Of a stretch of DNA of 64,000 nucleotides, positions 1 to 8,400 are shown one piece after another (the stretch's first letter is position 1; each line of letters starts with the position of its first letter). The notes under the pieces were generated by a model. It was given only the letters and a program-made list of their open reading frames with translations, had not been told where the DNA came from and did no database searches. The stretch is from Aquificaceae bacterium (lineage in GTDB: Bacteria; Aquificota; Aquificia; Aquificales; Aquificaceae). The stretch spans positions 1 to 64,000 of the forward strand of contig JALWVU010000004.1 in the NCBI GenBank assembly GCA_027079305.1, written 5' to 3'. A program made the translations under genes and the position numbers.

Positions 1-363
1 AAGTATAGTTCTTAGTGATCTTCTAACTTCTACAAATATTAGAATGATAAGTCCTAATAATGAGATTAATGTTATCGTTCTTAGAATAAAAAAATTGGAT
101 ATAACATTTTCATTTACTAATATTAATAGACCAAAGATTGTTGTATATAAAACTATCGCCAGCCCAATTGTCTTTTTTGGTTTGCTCATAAAAATTATTA
201 AATAGTTTAACAAAAATATTTGTTCAGTTATTAATTCAATGTCGATTTTTAATGCTTTCAAATTGAACATAATGTCCATAGAGTATGCTATACTGTTCAG
301 AAGTAGTAGAGGACCTGAAATTATTACCATTAGGCATCTTACTTTTTCTTTGTCAAAATTCAT
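1..363 (-). CDS. Membrane protein, C-terminus cut by window edge; putative RHS-tip immunity protein
   Basis: An open frame runs from an ATG at 363 to the window edge without a stop (121 codons). The translation starts MNFDKEKVRCLMVIIS and contains at least three hydrophobic stretches (around residues 10-25, 65-85 and 95-115), so it is a polytopic membrane protein. It starts 16 bases after the stop of the orphan RHS tip gene on the same strand. That position, directly behind a tip, is where the other membrane proteins of this array sit, so it is inferred to protect against that tip. Base composition is strongly AT-rich. I recognise no family. Confidence 0.6.
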   Translation of the reverse strand, partial: MNFDKEKVRCLMVIISGPLLLLNSIAYSMDIMFNLKALKIDIELITEQIFLLNYLIIFMSKPKKTIGLAIVLYTTIFGLLILVNENVISNFFILRTITLISLLGLIILIFVEVRRSLRTIL

Positions 364-379
364 ATTCCCAACCTACAAA

Positions 380-874
380 TTATTTACAAGTGATATTCGG
401 TCTTAAACACTTTTCATATACATAAACTGAACCGCCTGCAATACAAGCTAAGCATGCCGATGCCGGACCTTTTAAAGATCCTCTCGAAATTAATGATATT
501 GAACATAGAAGAATGCAGGGTCTCGTAACAGGCTCTCTATAAACACCTATTAGACATCTGGCTATACCAACCCATTTTATATCGCAGTTTAAATCTTGCC
601 CATCGCAACCACACGTTCCTAATTGTTTACAAATCGGAGGACCAAAGGGAGGACCAAACAATTCTCCCTCCCAATCCCCATAGTTCACAAAATCACAGCC
701 AGTGTAAGAGTATAGATTTATCCCACCTTCAAAGAGGATAGGATCTCTTTGTATAAACCTTCTCAGTTCAGGTGAGTAATACCTCGCCCTAAGGTAGTAT
801 AACCCCGCCTCCCTGTCATAGTATGCTCCCGTGTAAAGGAAAGGCTGTTCCACTCTCTCCTCTATCCCCCTCAT
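380..874 (-). CDS. Orphan RHS C-terminal module (core end plus cysteine-rich tip)
   Basis: The 164-residue product lacks all YD repeats. Residues 1 to about 70 are the end of an RHS core (PFLYTGAYYDRE, ARYYSPELRRFIQRDP, NLYSYTG), about 90% identical at DNA level to the full-length RHS gene at 5,764-5,985. After GDWEG the sequence becomes a different tip with about fifteen cysteines and no similarity to the full-length tip. Its ATG overlaps the stop of the upstream membrane gene (ATGA). The canonical DPxG at the core/tip joint is DWEG here. In RHS systems such orphan modules are spare toxin tips that can be recombined onto the full-length gene; that role is inferred. The toxic activity is not recognisable. 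Confidence 0.75.
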   Translation of the reverse strand: MRGIEERVEQPFLYTGAYYDREAGLYYLRARYYSPELRRFIQRDPILFEGGINLYSYTGCDFVNYGDWEGELFGPPFGPPICKQLGTCGCDGQDLNCDIKWVGIARCLIGVYREPVTRPCILLCSISLISRGSLKGPASACLACIAGGSVYVYEKCLRPNITCK

Positions 875-892
875 GTTCCCGTCGGGCCAGTA
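671..892 (-). repeat. RHS core-end homology block, orphan copy
   Basis: This 222-bp segment aligns without gaps to 5,764-5,985. I counted about 22 mismatches by hand. The match stops abruptly at the TAC codon of YWPDGN on one side and at the GDW joint on the other. It is long and similar enough to serve homologous exchange of tips. Confidence 0.8.
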
Positions 893-1611
893 AAAATATC
901 TTGTAATCCTTCTTTGTATTTATGTCTCCACAAGATCATAAATGTAAGCAACTCTAAGAGAACATATTCCAATGCGCTTATAAGATTAATTTTTTCATTT
1001 AAAATTTCAGCTTTATATATAATAAGGAAATCTGTAAGTAAATTAATGGACAAAAATAACACAATAAAGACGGAAATAAAACCAGGCCTGAAGGTCTTTA
1101 TATTCTTATAAACTGTAGAAAATACAATAAATGTGGTCGCAAAGAACGAGAATTCGTCCTTAAAAGCTCTTATAAAAAATGAATCTAAATATGTAAAGGC
1201 GATGATACCTATCATAATGTGTATATGCGAACTTTCCTGAAAATGCTTCTCTTTTCTAAGAAAAGTAGAAAAAACTAGAGTTAATGATAGGAGAGTTGTA
1301 ATAAAGAATAACAAGAAGGAGAAAATTAAAAAGTGAGAGCAATTCGCTATAGCAATATTACCTGTAGTTATAAAAATTTTGAGACATTTTGAAAATACGA
1401 AAGCAGTTAGAAGTGATGCAGTTAAATATAAAATCCATAGCTTATAATTCTTTAAGATTATGAACTTTAGAGTGTTTAGGGAAATCAAAAGAAGAAAAGC
1501 AACTAATGGATTTACAGGTAAAAGAGGCAGACCTCTAAATGTTTGAAATAGAAAGAACAAAACGCTAAAAAACTGGAAGTTGCGCGAAATCAAGGTCTTC
1601 CTCCTTTCCAT
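871..1611 (-). CDS. Polytopic membrane protein, putative immunity protein of the adjacent orphan tip
   Basis: 246 residues with about seven hydrophobic segments and few charged residues apart from short loops such as LRKEKHFQE. The start lies 22 bases inside the preceding degenerate RHS tip gene (stop at 1,590), as expected for a coupled toxin/immunity pair. The last codons (ending FTGPTGT) are RHS core DNA read out of frame: core homology begins at 892, so recombination placed a new C-terminus on this gene. Its TGA overlaps the ATG of the next orphan tip. AT-rich. No family recognised; the immunity role comes from position only. Confidence 0.6.
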   Translation of the reverse strand: MERRKTLISRNFQFFSVLFFLFQTFRGLPLLPVNPLVAFLLLISLNTLKFIILKNYKLWILYLTASLLTAFVFSKCLKIFITTGNIAIANCSHFLIFSFLLFFITTLLSLTLVFSTFLRKEKHFQESSHIHIMIGIIAFTYLDSFFIRAFKDEFSFFATTFIVFSTVYKNIKTFRPGFISVFIVLFLSINLLTDFLIIYKAEILNEKINLISALEYVLLELLTFMILWRHKYKEGLQDIFTGPTGT

Positions 1612-2072
1612 GCTGTTTTATAAATCCATTTTAAAAGCTCCATACATCCTTCATCACACTCCTTTGGATAACACTTTTTTAAAATTTCTGAAGCAAGAAA
1701 AACAACATTGTTATTTAAACAGTGGTCTGGATCACTATATCTTGCCCTACATTCTTGCATTTCAGGGCCATTAAACTTTGAAAGACAAATAAAACACTTA
1801 TATGAAAACTTAACAAACTTATACGTCTTATGAGATACTATTGTAGCAATTATAAGCTTAATAGGAAATTTTCCTTCCCAATCTCCATAATTTACAAAAT
1901 CATAACATATGCAAAAGTATAGGTTTATCCAAAGATATTCCATACTTTTTGAAAGTAGAATAAACCTTCTCAGTTCTGGAGAGTAATATCTAACTTTCAG
2001 ATAGTACAACCCTGTTTTCCTATTATAGTGAGCTCCTGTATGAAGAAAAGACTGTTCTATCCTCATTTCCAT
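1590..2072 (-). pseudogene. Degenerate orphan RHS C-terminal module
   Basis: An open frame of 160 codons starting MEMRIEQSFLHTGAHYNR. It matches the RHS core end (GLYYLKVRYYSPELRRFI, then CYDFVNYGDWEG), but the middle that should read QRDPILFEGG is scrambled to LLSKSMEYLW and several invariant residues are changed. The following tip (GKFPIKLI to the end) carries about nine cysteines and differs from the other tips. The frame is intact, so it could still be made. The scrambled core suggests an older, decaying module than the one at 380-874. Its 3' end overlaps the downstream membrane gene by 22 bases. Confidence 0.6.
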
Positions 2073-2103
2073 TCAGTGTACCTCTCTATCAACGATTTAA
2101 ACA

Positions 2104-2371
2104 TTAGTATAATCTTAGGCAATTTCTTAGCAAGTGAAAACTAAAGAAAACCAGGACGAAAAATGCTATGGAAAATGCATATATTAAAAGAATCTTTTCT
2201 ATTTTGTTGGCTTTTCTCCAAAAATGAAAAAGTCCTAATATAAAAATTAATACACATAGTATAGATCCTATAAAGTTTAAACAGACATTCTTTGGAATAA
2301 CTACTAAAGAAAAAAAATGTAAACAAAAACAAAAAGAATAGGAATATATTTACTTTCTCTTTTACTTGCAT
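2104..2371 (-). pseudogene. Small membrane protein gene frameshifted at a homopolymer; putative immunity protein
   Basis: An ATG at 2,371 follows an AGGAG ribosome site. The first frame codes MQVKEKVNIFLFFLFLF up to a run of eight T (plus-strand A-run 2,310-2,317). After the run a different frame gives a clean hydrophobic product (LVVIPKNVCLNFIGS, then LLIYAFSIAFFVLVFF) ending at a TAA at 2,104. Removing one T joins the two into an 88-residue protein with about three membrane segments. It could be a true frameshift, a slippery site or a sequencing error. It follows a tip remnant, so it fits the array's immunity position. Confidence 0.5.
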
Positions 2372-2509
2372 ATATAAACTCCTGCCCTGTTTATTGAGAT
2401 AACCATTAAAACTAAAGCTTTGCAAAGCTTTAATTCCATCTGCTTTCCTCCTTTTTACACAAATTCTGGCACAACCCCTCAATAATCCTTCTTCAAACCA
2501 CTTCCTCCC
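2372..2509 (-). pseudogene. RHS tip remnant (C-x3-C fragment)
   Basis: Only a short part of a tip survives: a frame reading KWFEEGLLRGCARICVKRR. It corresponds to EWAECVRACLQERRE in the full-length RHS tip and to NCARICVKRR in the remnant at 4,649-4,856. A 30-bp stretch here is nearly identical at DNA level to the one at about 4,820-4,856. The core end and the C-terminal part of the tip are gone. Confidence 0.5.
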
Positions 2510-2515
2510 TGCTAC

Positions 2516-2842
2516 CTAATCATGGTTTAATATACAACCCATAAAACTTTTAGTGAAAATTAAAAGCAGTATCAAAAAGCCAAGGCTCCATATAAAACTA
2601 ATTATCCTCTCAAGATTGTTCAGATGTTTATAAATAAATTTTAAATTATACAAGCTAACTATGTTAATAGTGAGCAAAATAAATGAATAGATAAACAATG
2701 ACAAGCATTTATCATACCTTTGTATAAGAAAAAAATTAATGGCAAGGCTTATGTAAATAAGCCAAAAGATATAAATATACCATCCTGGATACCTTATCCT
2801 ACTTATACCAAATACCTCCGCATTATTACCTACATACTCTAA
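2516..2842 (-). pseudogene. Hydrophobic membrane-protein fragment without a normal start
   Basis: The frame is open from 2,842 to a TAG at 2,516 (about 108 codons). It encodes a protein with about four hydrophobic segments (for example WYIYIFWLIYISLAINFF and LGFLILLLIF). No ATG or GTG lies near the upstream end; the first usable start is a TTG at 2,704, which would remove the first membrane segment. A GGAGG lies just downstream of the glycine-rich tip gene's stop, so an unusual start is possible. It sits in the immunity position behind the gene at 2,826-3,185. Either a truncated pseudogene or a gene with a non-standard start. Confidence 0.4.
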
Positions 2843-3185
2843 TTATGCACAGATCTATACCTATCGAAAATCCTATAGCTGCACCAGGAAATGGAGGGAC
2901 ATATCCACTAATGCCACCACCACCAAATCCATTTTCGTTAAAACTAAAACCAATACTTCCACCTATTCCTTTCACAAAAGCCACATCTCCACCAATACCT
3001 ATACTATAACTTGTAGAACAGTTTTGATTGCAGTTTCCGTTTACAGTATCTGGTGATATTCCTGTGGTAAGCTCCGTTCCTACACCTATGTAGGCTCCTG
3101 CTCCGTTTACTGCGTAGTAAGTATAAATATAACCATCAAAATCAGTTTCTATACTGTAAAGCCTTAAAATATTCATTCTCCCCAT
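2826..3185 (-). CDS. Glycine-rich displaced tip-like protein
   Basis: 119 residues starting MGRMNILRLYS (an inner ATG at 3,176 is equally possible). The body is very rich in glycine (GAGAYIGVGTE, SIGIGGDVAFVKGIGGS, NGFGGGGISG) and ends in a hydrophobic, cysteine-containing tail (IGIDLCIIRVCR). There is no signal peptide and no RHS core end. The start overlaps the end of the upstream membrane gene by about 40 bases, and a membrane-protein frame follows at once. The placement suggests another displaced toxin tip whose core has been lost. Glycine-rich tails occur in other RHS-type proteins, but I recognise no catalytic family. Confidence 0.5.
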   Translation of the reverse strand: MGRMNILRLYSIETDFDGYIYTYYAVNGAGAYIGVGTELTTGISPDTVNGNCNQNCSTSYSIGIGGDVAFVKGIGGSIGFSFNENGFGGGGISGYVPPFPGAAIGFSIGIDLCIIRVCR

Positions 3186-3621
3186 ATAGAAGAATTAGCG
3201 CTATTGTATAGTTTACAATCAAAGTGAGAATTATAATATACTCAGGCATTTCTAAACTCAATAGCAAAGAAATTAGCCTATAATAAGAATCCATTATAGG
3301 AAGGGCTTCAATAAAGAGTATAACTGCTACGGGATCTAAAGGGATAATAAATGTGAGAATATAAAAAAGTCCCCTTTCTATGGACAGAAATTTACATATA
3401 TAATAAGTAAACTTGGAATGTAGATTTAGAAAACAAAGCATCATTAAGGAAAGCACGAACCCACCCTGTAGAATATACCAATTGCAGATTCTAAACTTGG
3501 CGTGAGGATTTGAAATAAAAAAATAAAAGAAGGAAATAAATCCAAGAACAATTAATATAGTATGAGCATGTAATATATATCTCACATACAATTCTTTGTA
3601 TATAGATGCTATTCTCCCCAT
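3142..3621 (-). CDS. Polytopic membrane protein, putative immunity protein (paralogue of 4138-4662)
   Basis: 159 residues with about four membrane segments. It resembles the product at 4,138-4,662: both have an SIER motif followed by a hydrophobic TF-IP segment, then VNY with a hydrophobic run and a terminal E-x-EY-x-K. Its ATG lies 13 bases inside the end of the orphan RHS tip gene at 3,609. The tips preceding the two paralogues also belong to one family. Matching pairs of tip and membrane protein are what one expects of toxin and cognate immunity protein. Function is inferred; no named family recognised. Confidence 0.6.
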   Translation of the reverse strand: MGRIASIYKELYVRYILHAHTILIVLGFISFFYFFISNPHAKFRICNWYILQGGFVLSLMMLCFLNLHSKFTYYICKFLSIERGLFYILTFIIPLDPVAVILFIEALPIMDSYYRLISLLLSLEMPEYIIILTLIVNYTIALILLYGENEYFKALQYRN

Positions 3622-4106
3622 TTCACATCAAAGTCTGGCAAAGGACTTCCAAATATATCAAAAGGATTTTCTGTATTAAAAATGCAGTTCAAGAAACAAT
3701 ATCCATGCTCGGAAGTATACATTATTACAGCCATTATATTATTATTATCTTTTACACATTCTACTTTGTAAAAGATTTGCAAACAAGCTCTGACACAATC
3801 TTCCCATTCGTCAGTAAATCTATACCTATCAAGTACTCTGAACTTGGGACAGAAAAAGGAGGCTACATGACAGGGATAAATATCTCCAGTTTCCTTACAA
3901 GCATACTCGTAAATCTTACAGCTCTCTGTTCCAAATAATTCCCACCAATTCCCATAATTTACAAAGTCACAGCCTGTGTATGAATAGAGGTTTATATTGC
4001 CCTCAAACAATATAAGATCACGTTGTAAAAATCTTCTGACTTGGGATGAGCAACAGCGGTATCTGAGATAATATAGACTTTCCTTAATCATAACTTTACT
4101 AATCAT
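3609..4106 (-). CDS. Orphan RHS C-terminal module, same tip family as the full-length RHS
   Basis: 165 residues. The core is cut shorter than in the other modules, starting near LYYLRYRCCSSQVRRFLQRD and running to NLYSYTGCDFVNYGNWWELFG. The tip follows the full-length tip closely: GTESC, TGDIY, EWEDCVRACLQ, EHGYCFLNC, and NTENPFDIFG-SPLPDFDV. Eight cysteines are spaced as in the full-length tip (C-x6-C-x8-C-x6-C, then two C-x3-C pairs). Core residues are mutated (RYRCCSSQ for RARYYSPE), so this is probably a spare or decaying cassette. It overlaps the downstream membrane gene by 13 bases. Confidence 0.7.
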   Translation of the reverse strand: MISKVMIKESLYYLRYRCCSSQVRRFLQRDLILFEGNINLYSYTGCDFVNYGNWWELFGTESCKIYEYACKETGDIYPCHVASFFCPKFRVLDRYRFTDEWEDCVRACLQIFYKVECVKDNNNIMAVIMYTSEHGYCFLNCIFNTENPFDIFGSPLPDFDVKWGE

Positions 4107-4137
4107 AACCTTTCTACAACACTAGCTTATCTAAGAT

Positions 4138-4662
4138 TTATTTTCTAATCTCCTTTAAATATTCGAATTCTACTTTCAACAGTATGTATAAAAGGCTGTA
4201 ATTAACAATAAAAACTATTGATATCAACATAATGGATAGTCCCTTTTTAATAGATTCCATAATATTTATTAATTCTATTATTATTTTGCAATTAAATATT
4301 TCTGATATGATAAATCCATAAATAGTTATAAGGTATTGCCCTTCAGAGAAAATTAAGCCAAGTGGATTGAACATGATTGGTGGGATGAAAAAAGTTGCTA
4401 AGTACAAAGTTATTCGTTCAATAGATGTCATGAAACAAAATAATTTAGTTTTTTTGAACAAACAAATAATAAGCATAGGGGTAATTAATAATGCCTGGAA
4501 AAAATGGGGGGTGTTAAGGTATTTCAAGGGCTTCCCGAGCTCAAGAGAATATAAAAGGAAGGTGTCAATGTTGCCTAATATCAAAGTGAAAAGATGAATA
4601 ACGATAATATACTTTTTATAAAAATGGTAGTATCCATTAACAAATGATTTAAAAGTTCTCAC
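4138..4662 (-). CDS. Polytopic membrane protein, putative immunity protein (paralogue of 3142-3621)
   Basis: 174 residues with about four to five hydrophobic segments and a lysine-rich end (EFEYLKEIRK). It shares the SIER, TF-IP and VNY motifs with the product at 3,142-3,621. The start overlaps the last codons of the tip remnant (stop at 4,649) by 14 bases, almost the same overlap as in the paralogous pair. That preserved architecture supports a toxin/immunity relation. Base composition is very AT-rich. No known family recognised. Confidence 0.6.
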   Translation of the reverse strand: MRTFKSFVNGYYHFYKKYIIVIHLFTLILGNIDTFLLYSLELGKPLKYLNTPHFFQALLITPMLIICLFKKTKLFCFMTSIERITLYLATFFIPPIMFNPLGLIFSEGQYLITIYGFIISEIFNCKIIIELINIMESIKKGLSIMLISIVFIVNYSLLYILLKVEFEYLKEIRK

Positions 4663-4856
4663 GGCAACCCCAATCTATATCAAAATCTGGCAATGGCGGA
4701 CCTGATGGATTAAAGGGATTCTCGGGATTTCTTCCACACCTGTAAAAACAATAAGCATGATCAAAAATATATCCGCCCAGGTCTTGCTTTGACAGGTTTC
4801 CTTTCTCTTTCATACCTGTGCCTCCTTTTTACGCAAATTCTGGCACAGTTCCTCAT
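4649..4856 (-). pseudogene. RHS tip remnant, frameshifted
   Basis: The first frame starts at an ATG (4,856) overlapping the stop of the membrane gene upstream and reads MRNCARICVKRRHRYERE, ending at a TGA at 4,761. A second frame starts at an ATG at 4,813 behind a good AAGGAGG and reads MKEKGNLSKQDLGG to a TAA at 4,649. It contains DHAYCFYRC and NPENPFNPSGPPLPDFD, the C-terminal motif of the full-length tip. One frameshift therefore separates two halves of the same tip. The AAGGAGG also falls where the intact tip codes for arginines, so it may be accidental. Confidence 0.6.
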
Positions 4857-5398
4857 ACTTCCGTTTCCCTTACGATTTTAGTTTTTATGCTATAAAGAAC
4901 TTCTAATGCAGTAATTATCAGCCATATTATATATATAGTTACAGTTAAAAGTCTAAATATTCTAAATTCGCTGTACAAAGTATTTAAAAATAGTACCATG
5001 ATTGAGATTGCTAATAGAACAAGATAAAACTTCTTTTCAAAAAAGCAACCCTTATGGTGGTTTGTCACAGCAATAGTCCAAAACAAGATGGCACAATAAA
5101 AGTATAATTCTAATCCTATACAAGTAATATTTATAGAGTTTTTTATAAACAAGACTGTATAATATTCTGGCAATATAATTGTAAATGGAAACATAGGAAA
5201 AAAGAGAAGATTTCCTACAACCAATCTCCATATAAAGATGAAATGATTAAAGCTTTTTGTTCTCAAATGTCGTATCAAAATATAAAGCTCATAAAGTGCA
5301 ATTATATATAAAATAACTTTTGACTGGTTTATATTATGAAGGTTAAGCAATCCCACAATTATCCAAGCTATATGAACGTAACCAGTAATCTTAACCAT
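4853..5398 (-). CDS. Polytopic membrane protein, putative immunity protein of the full-length RHS tip
   Basis: 181 residues with about five to six hydrophobic segments and short charged loops. Its ATG follows the stop of the full-length RHS gene by two bases, so the two are almost certainly co-translated. Membrane-protein immunity is typical where the toxin acts on the membrane or in the periplasm. The attached tip is cysteine-rich and would be disulphide-bonded outside the cytoplasm, which fits. No catalytic or transporter motif is visible. Function is inferred from position. Confidence 0.65.
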   Translation of the reverse strand: MVKITGYVHIAWIIVGLLNLHNINQSKVILYIIALYELYILIRHLRTKSFNHFIFIWRLVVGNLLFFPMFPFTIILPEYYTVLFIKNSINITCIGLELYFYCAILFWTIAVTNHHKGCFFEKKFYLVLLAISIMVLFLNTLYSEFRIFRLLTVTIYIIWLIITALEVLYSIKTKIVRETEV

Positions 5399-5400
5399 AG

Positions 5401-8400
5401 TTAATTTATTAATGGCACATTCGGTTTTATTTCAATATTAGGTATAACATCATAGTCGGGAAGCTGTTCACCAGAAAAAGGATCAAATGGATTTTCCGGA
5501 TTAATAAAGCAGAGACTAAAGCATAATGGATGATCAATGAAAAGTCTATATGGAATATCTATAAGTGGAACATATGACATACACCTTGATTGTTCCCTCC
5601 TTTCTTGTAAGCAAGCCCTAACACATTCAGCCCACTCTTTAGGCAACGGCACTTTCTTAATTTCCTTACAAGCTGGACCTGCAATAAAACAACTGTATAT
5701 ATCTCCCGTATATTTACACAATATATCATAATACTCACAGCTCTCTGTTCCAAATAATCCCCACCAATCCCCATAATTTACAAAGTCACAGCCTGTGTAA
5801 GAGTATAAATTGGTTCCACCCTCAAACAGAATAGGATCTCTTTGTATAAATCTCCTAAGCTCAGGTGAGTAATATCTCGCCCTCAGGTAGTATAATCCCG
5901 TCTCCCTGTCATAGTATGCTCCCGTGTAAAGGAAAGGCTGTTCTACACTCTCCTCTATCCCCCTCATGTTCCCGTCTGGCCAGTAGTCATACCTGTTTAC
6001 AATCCTTCCCCTCCTGTCCACGAGGGCTATAACAGAACCCTGGTGGTTGTGAATGTAGTAGTAAGCCCTGAGTCTGTTCCCCCTCTTTACCACCATCGCC
6101 AAGGGCCTGTCCAGTCTTCCGGGAAGGTAAACGTAATACCTCTCTTCCTTCAAGTTGCCCCCCTCAATAATCCTCTCGTAAAGCAGGTTACCGTCCACTC
6201 CGTAAAGATACTCATGAACTCTGTCTTCAAACTCCTTCCTCCACCTGAACCCGAGAGCTGTGTAAGAAAACCTCACCTCCCTGCTACCTACCCTCACCGT
6301 CTTTAACCTTAGATCGTCTCCGTATTCATACTCCCTCCTTCCCCAGTTCCCCTCCCAGAGAATGAGATCGCCCAAAGCGTTATACTGCAAACTCTCCTGT
6401 CCCCTTTCGGTCTCCATGCTTATAAGCTGTGAGGCGGAATCGTATACCGCGTTCCTGAAGACAAAAGGTTTCAACACGGATTCGCTTCCGAAAAGGCCTT
6501 CCTGTTCCTGAACCACCACCCTCCCCAGGGAATCCCTTACATACTTTATCTTTATCTCTTCGTGGTGCTTGCCCTCAATCTCTATCTTCTTTACCAGCCC
6601 ACGCCCGTCATACTTGTATTCCACCCTGGTCCTTCCCAGCCTGATCCTTTCGGGAAGTCCCCTGCGGTCGTAGGAGAACCTTATCCTTCCGCCTCTGAAC
6701 TTAATACCTTTAACGTTGCTGTCCTTGTTATATCTGAACCTGACGGTGAAGTCTCCGGGATATACAATCTCACTGATGAGTCCCTCGGGAGTGTAGCTGT
6801 AGGAAACCTCCAGGTTGAGAACCTCGTCTATTAACCTCGTGGGCCTGTTGAGGGAATCGTATTCTATCCTAAGCGTTGTGTTCTGATTCTTCGCGACCAG
6901 AATATTTCCGTTCCCGTCGTAGGTGAACTCTTCATAGGAACCGTCTGGATAGTTTACTCTGATAGGTCTTCCCGAGCTGTCGTATTCGTAGGTTATCCTC
7001 CGACCGTCCGGCAGAGTTATGCTCATTAGCCTGAAGTTGTTGTCGTATTCTTTCACGAGGGCGTTCCCCAGAGGATCCCTTACGCCCGCGGGATAACCCG
7101 CAACGTCCCTGAGCATATCCCACCTGTTGCGGTTGTAGTCTATCAGGGCGACCACCCTTCCTATTTCGTTCCTCACGTAGGAGTAGCAGTTTCCTTCCTT
7201 GCAGACCTCCGTGAGGAGATCAAGGGGATCGTATGAGTATAAGGTCTCCTTCCCTGCGGGATCCACATACCTTACGAGATTCCTGTGGTTGTATTCAAAG
7301 GAATAAACGTTCCCCTCGGAATCCCTGATACTCACAACCCTCCTGAGGTTGTCGTATTCATACTCGTAAGAGTTACCCTCGGGATCCTGAACCCTTTTTA
7401 GGTTCCCGACCGCGTCGTAGGAGAACCTCCACCTTCTACCGCTCGGCAGGATTACCTCCCGAGTATATCCGTAGTCGTCGTATCTTATGCGCAGTTTCCT
7501 CCCGCCCCGCGTTATAACCTCCGCGGGGAGACCCTTTTCGTTGTAAGATATCCGAGTCTCAAGTCCGTCCGGATAGGTTATGGAAATAAGGTTCCCTTTA
7601 TCGTCGTAAAGGAACAGGTATTCGTTACCGTTTCTGTCCCTGTATCTTGTAGGAAGGTCGTAGTCGTTGTAGGTGAACTCTTCGTAGGTTCCGTCCGCGT
7701 AGCTTATCCTGGTGATGTTTCCCCTGCTGTCGTAGCTCAGCTCCACTCTGTTTCCCTGAGAGTCCACTATCAGGTTCCTGAGTCCCTCCGCATTGTATCC
7801 GTAAAGGACTATCCTTCCCTTTGCGTTGAAAACCTCCTCCGTCCATCCCGGATATACGTTCCAGTATGAAATCCAGGTCCCGTCCGGATAGTCCACACGC
7901 GTGTTGTAGTGACTCTGCCAGGTTCTGTATCTCTTGACCTGTCCGTTAGGTAAGTGGATAGCGGTCAGGGCGTATCCCTCCCAGGTGGTATAGTAGTTGA
8001 ACCTGTAGGTTCCATTTGGTAGTCTGAGTTCAACGAGGTAGCCGTTGTTGTCGTAGACGTATTCCACCACCGTTCCGTAAGCGTCCACGTTCCTTATCAG
8101 GTGCCCGTCAGAGTCATATTCGTAGGTTATAACCACACCGTTGAAGGTTCTCACACTGCTGACGTATCCCTGATCGTTGTATTCCAGAAGTATCTCCCTT
8201 CCCGCGGAGTCCACTATCCTCACAGGTTTGAAGGGAATGCTGTCGTCCCTGTATTCAAACCTGATGGAGTTTCCGTTCCTGTCCCTTATCTCAACGAGCC
8301 TGCCTATATCGTCGTAAACCCAGAACAATCTGTCGTATTTTCTGTAGAGCACATACCTGTTCCCTTCCATCCAGAGCTTGTCCGATGCTCCGTATTCCGG

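Noticed and set aside
2141-2482. A single 113-codon gene
   Set aside because: The frame fuses a tip remnant with the first half of a membrane protein. After the T-run the hydrophobic product continues in another frame, so I split it into two pseudogenes.
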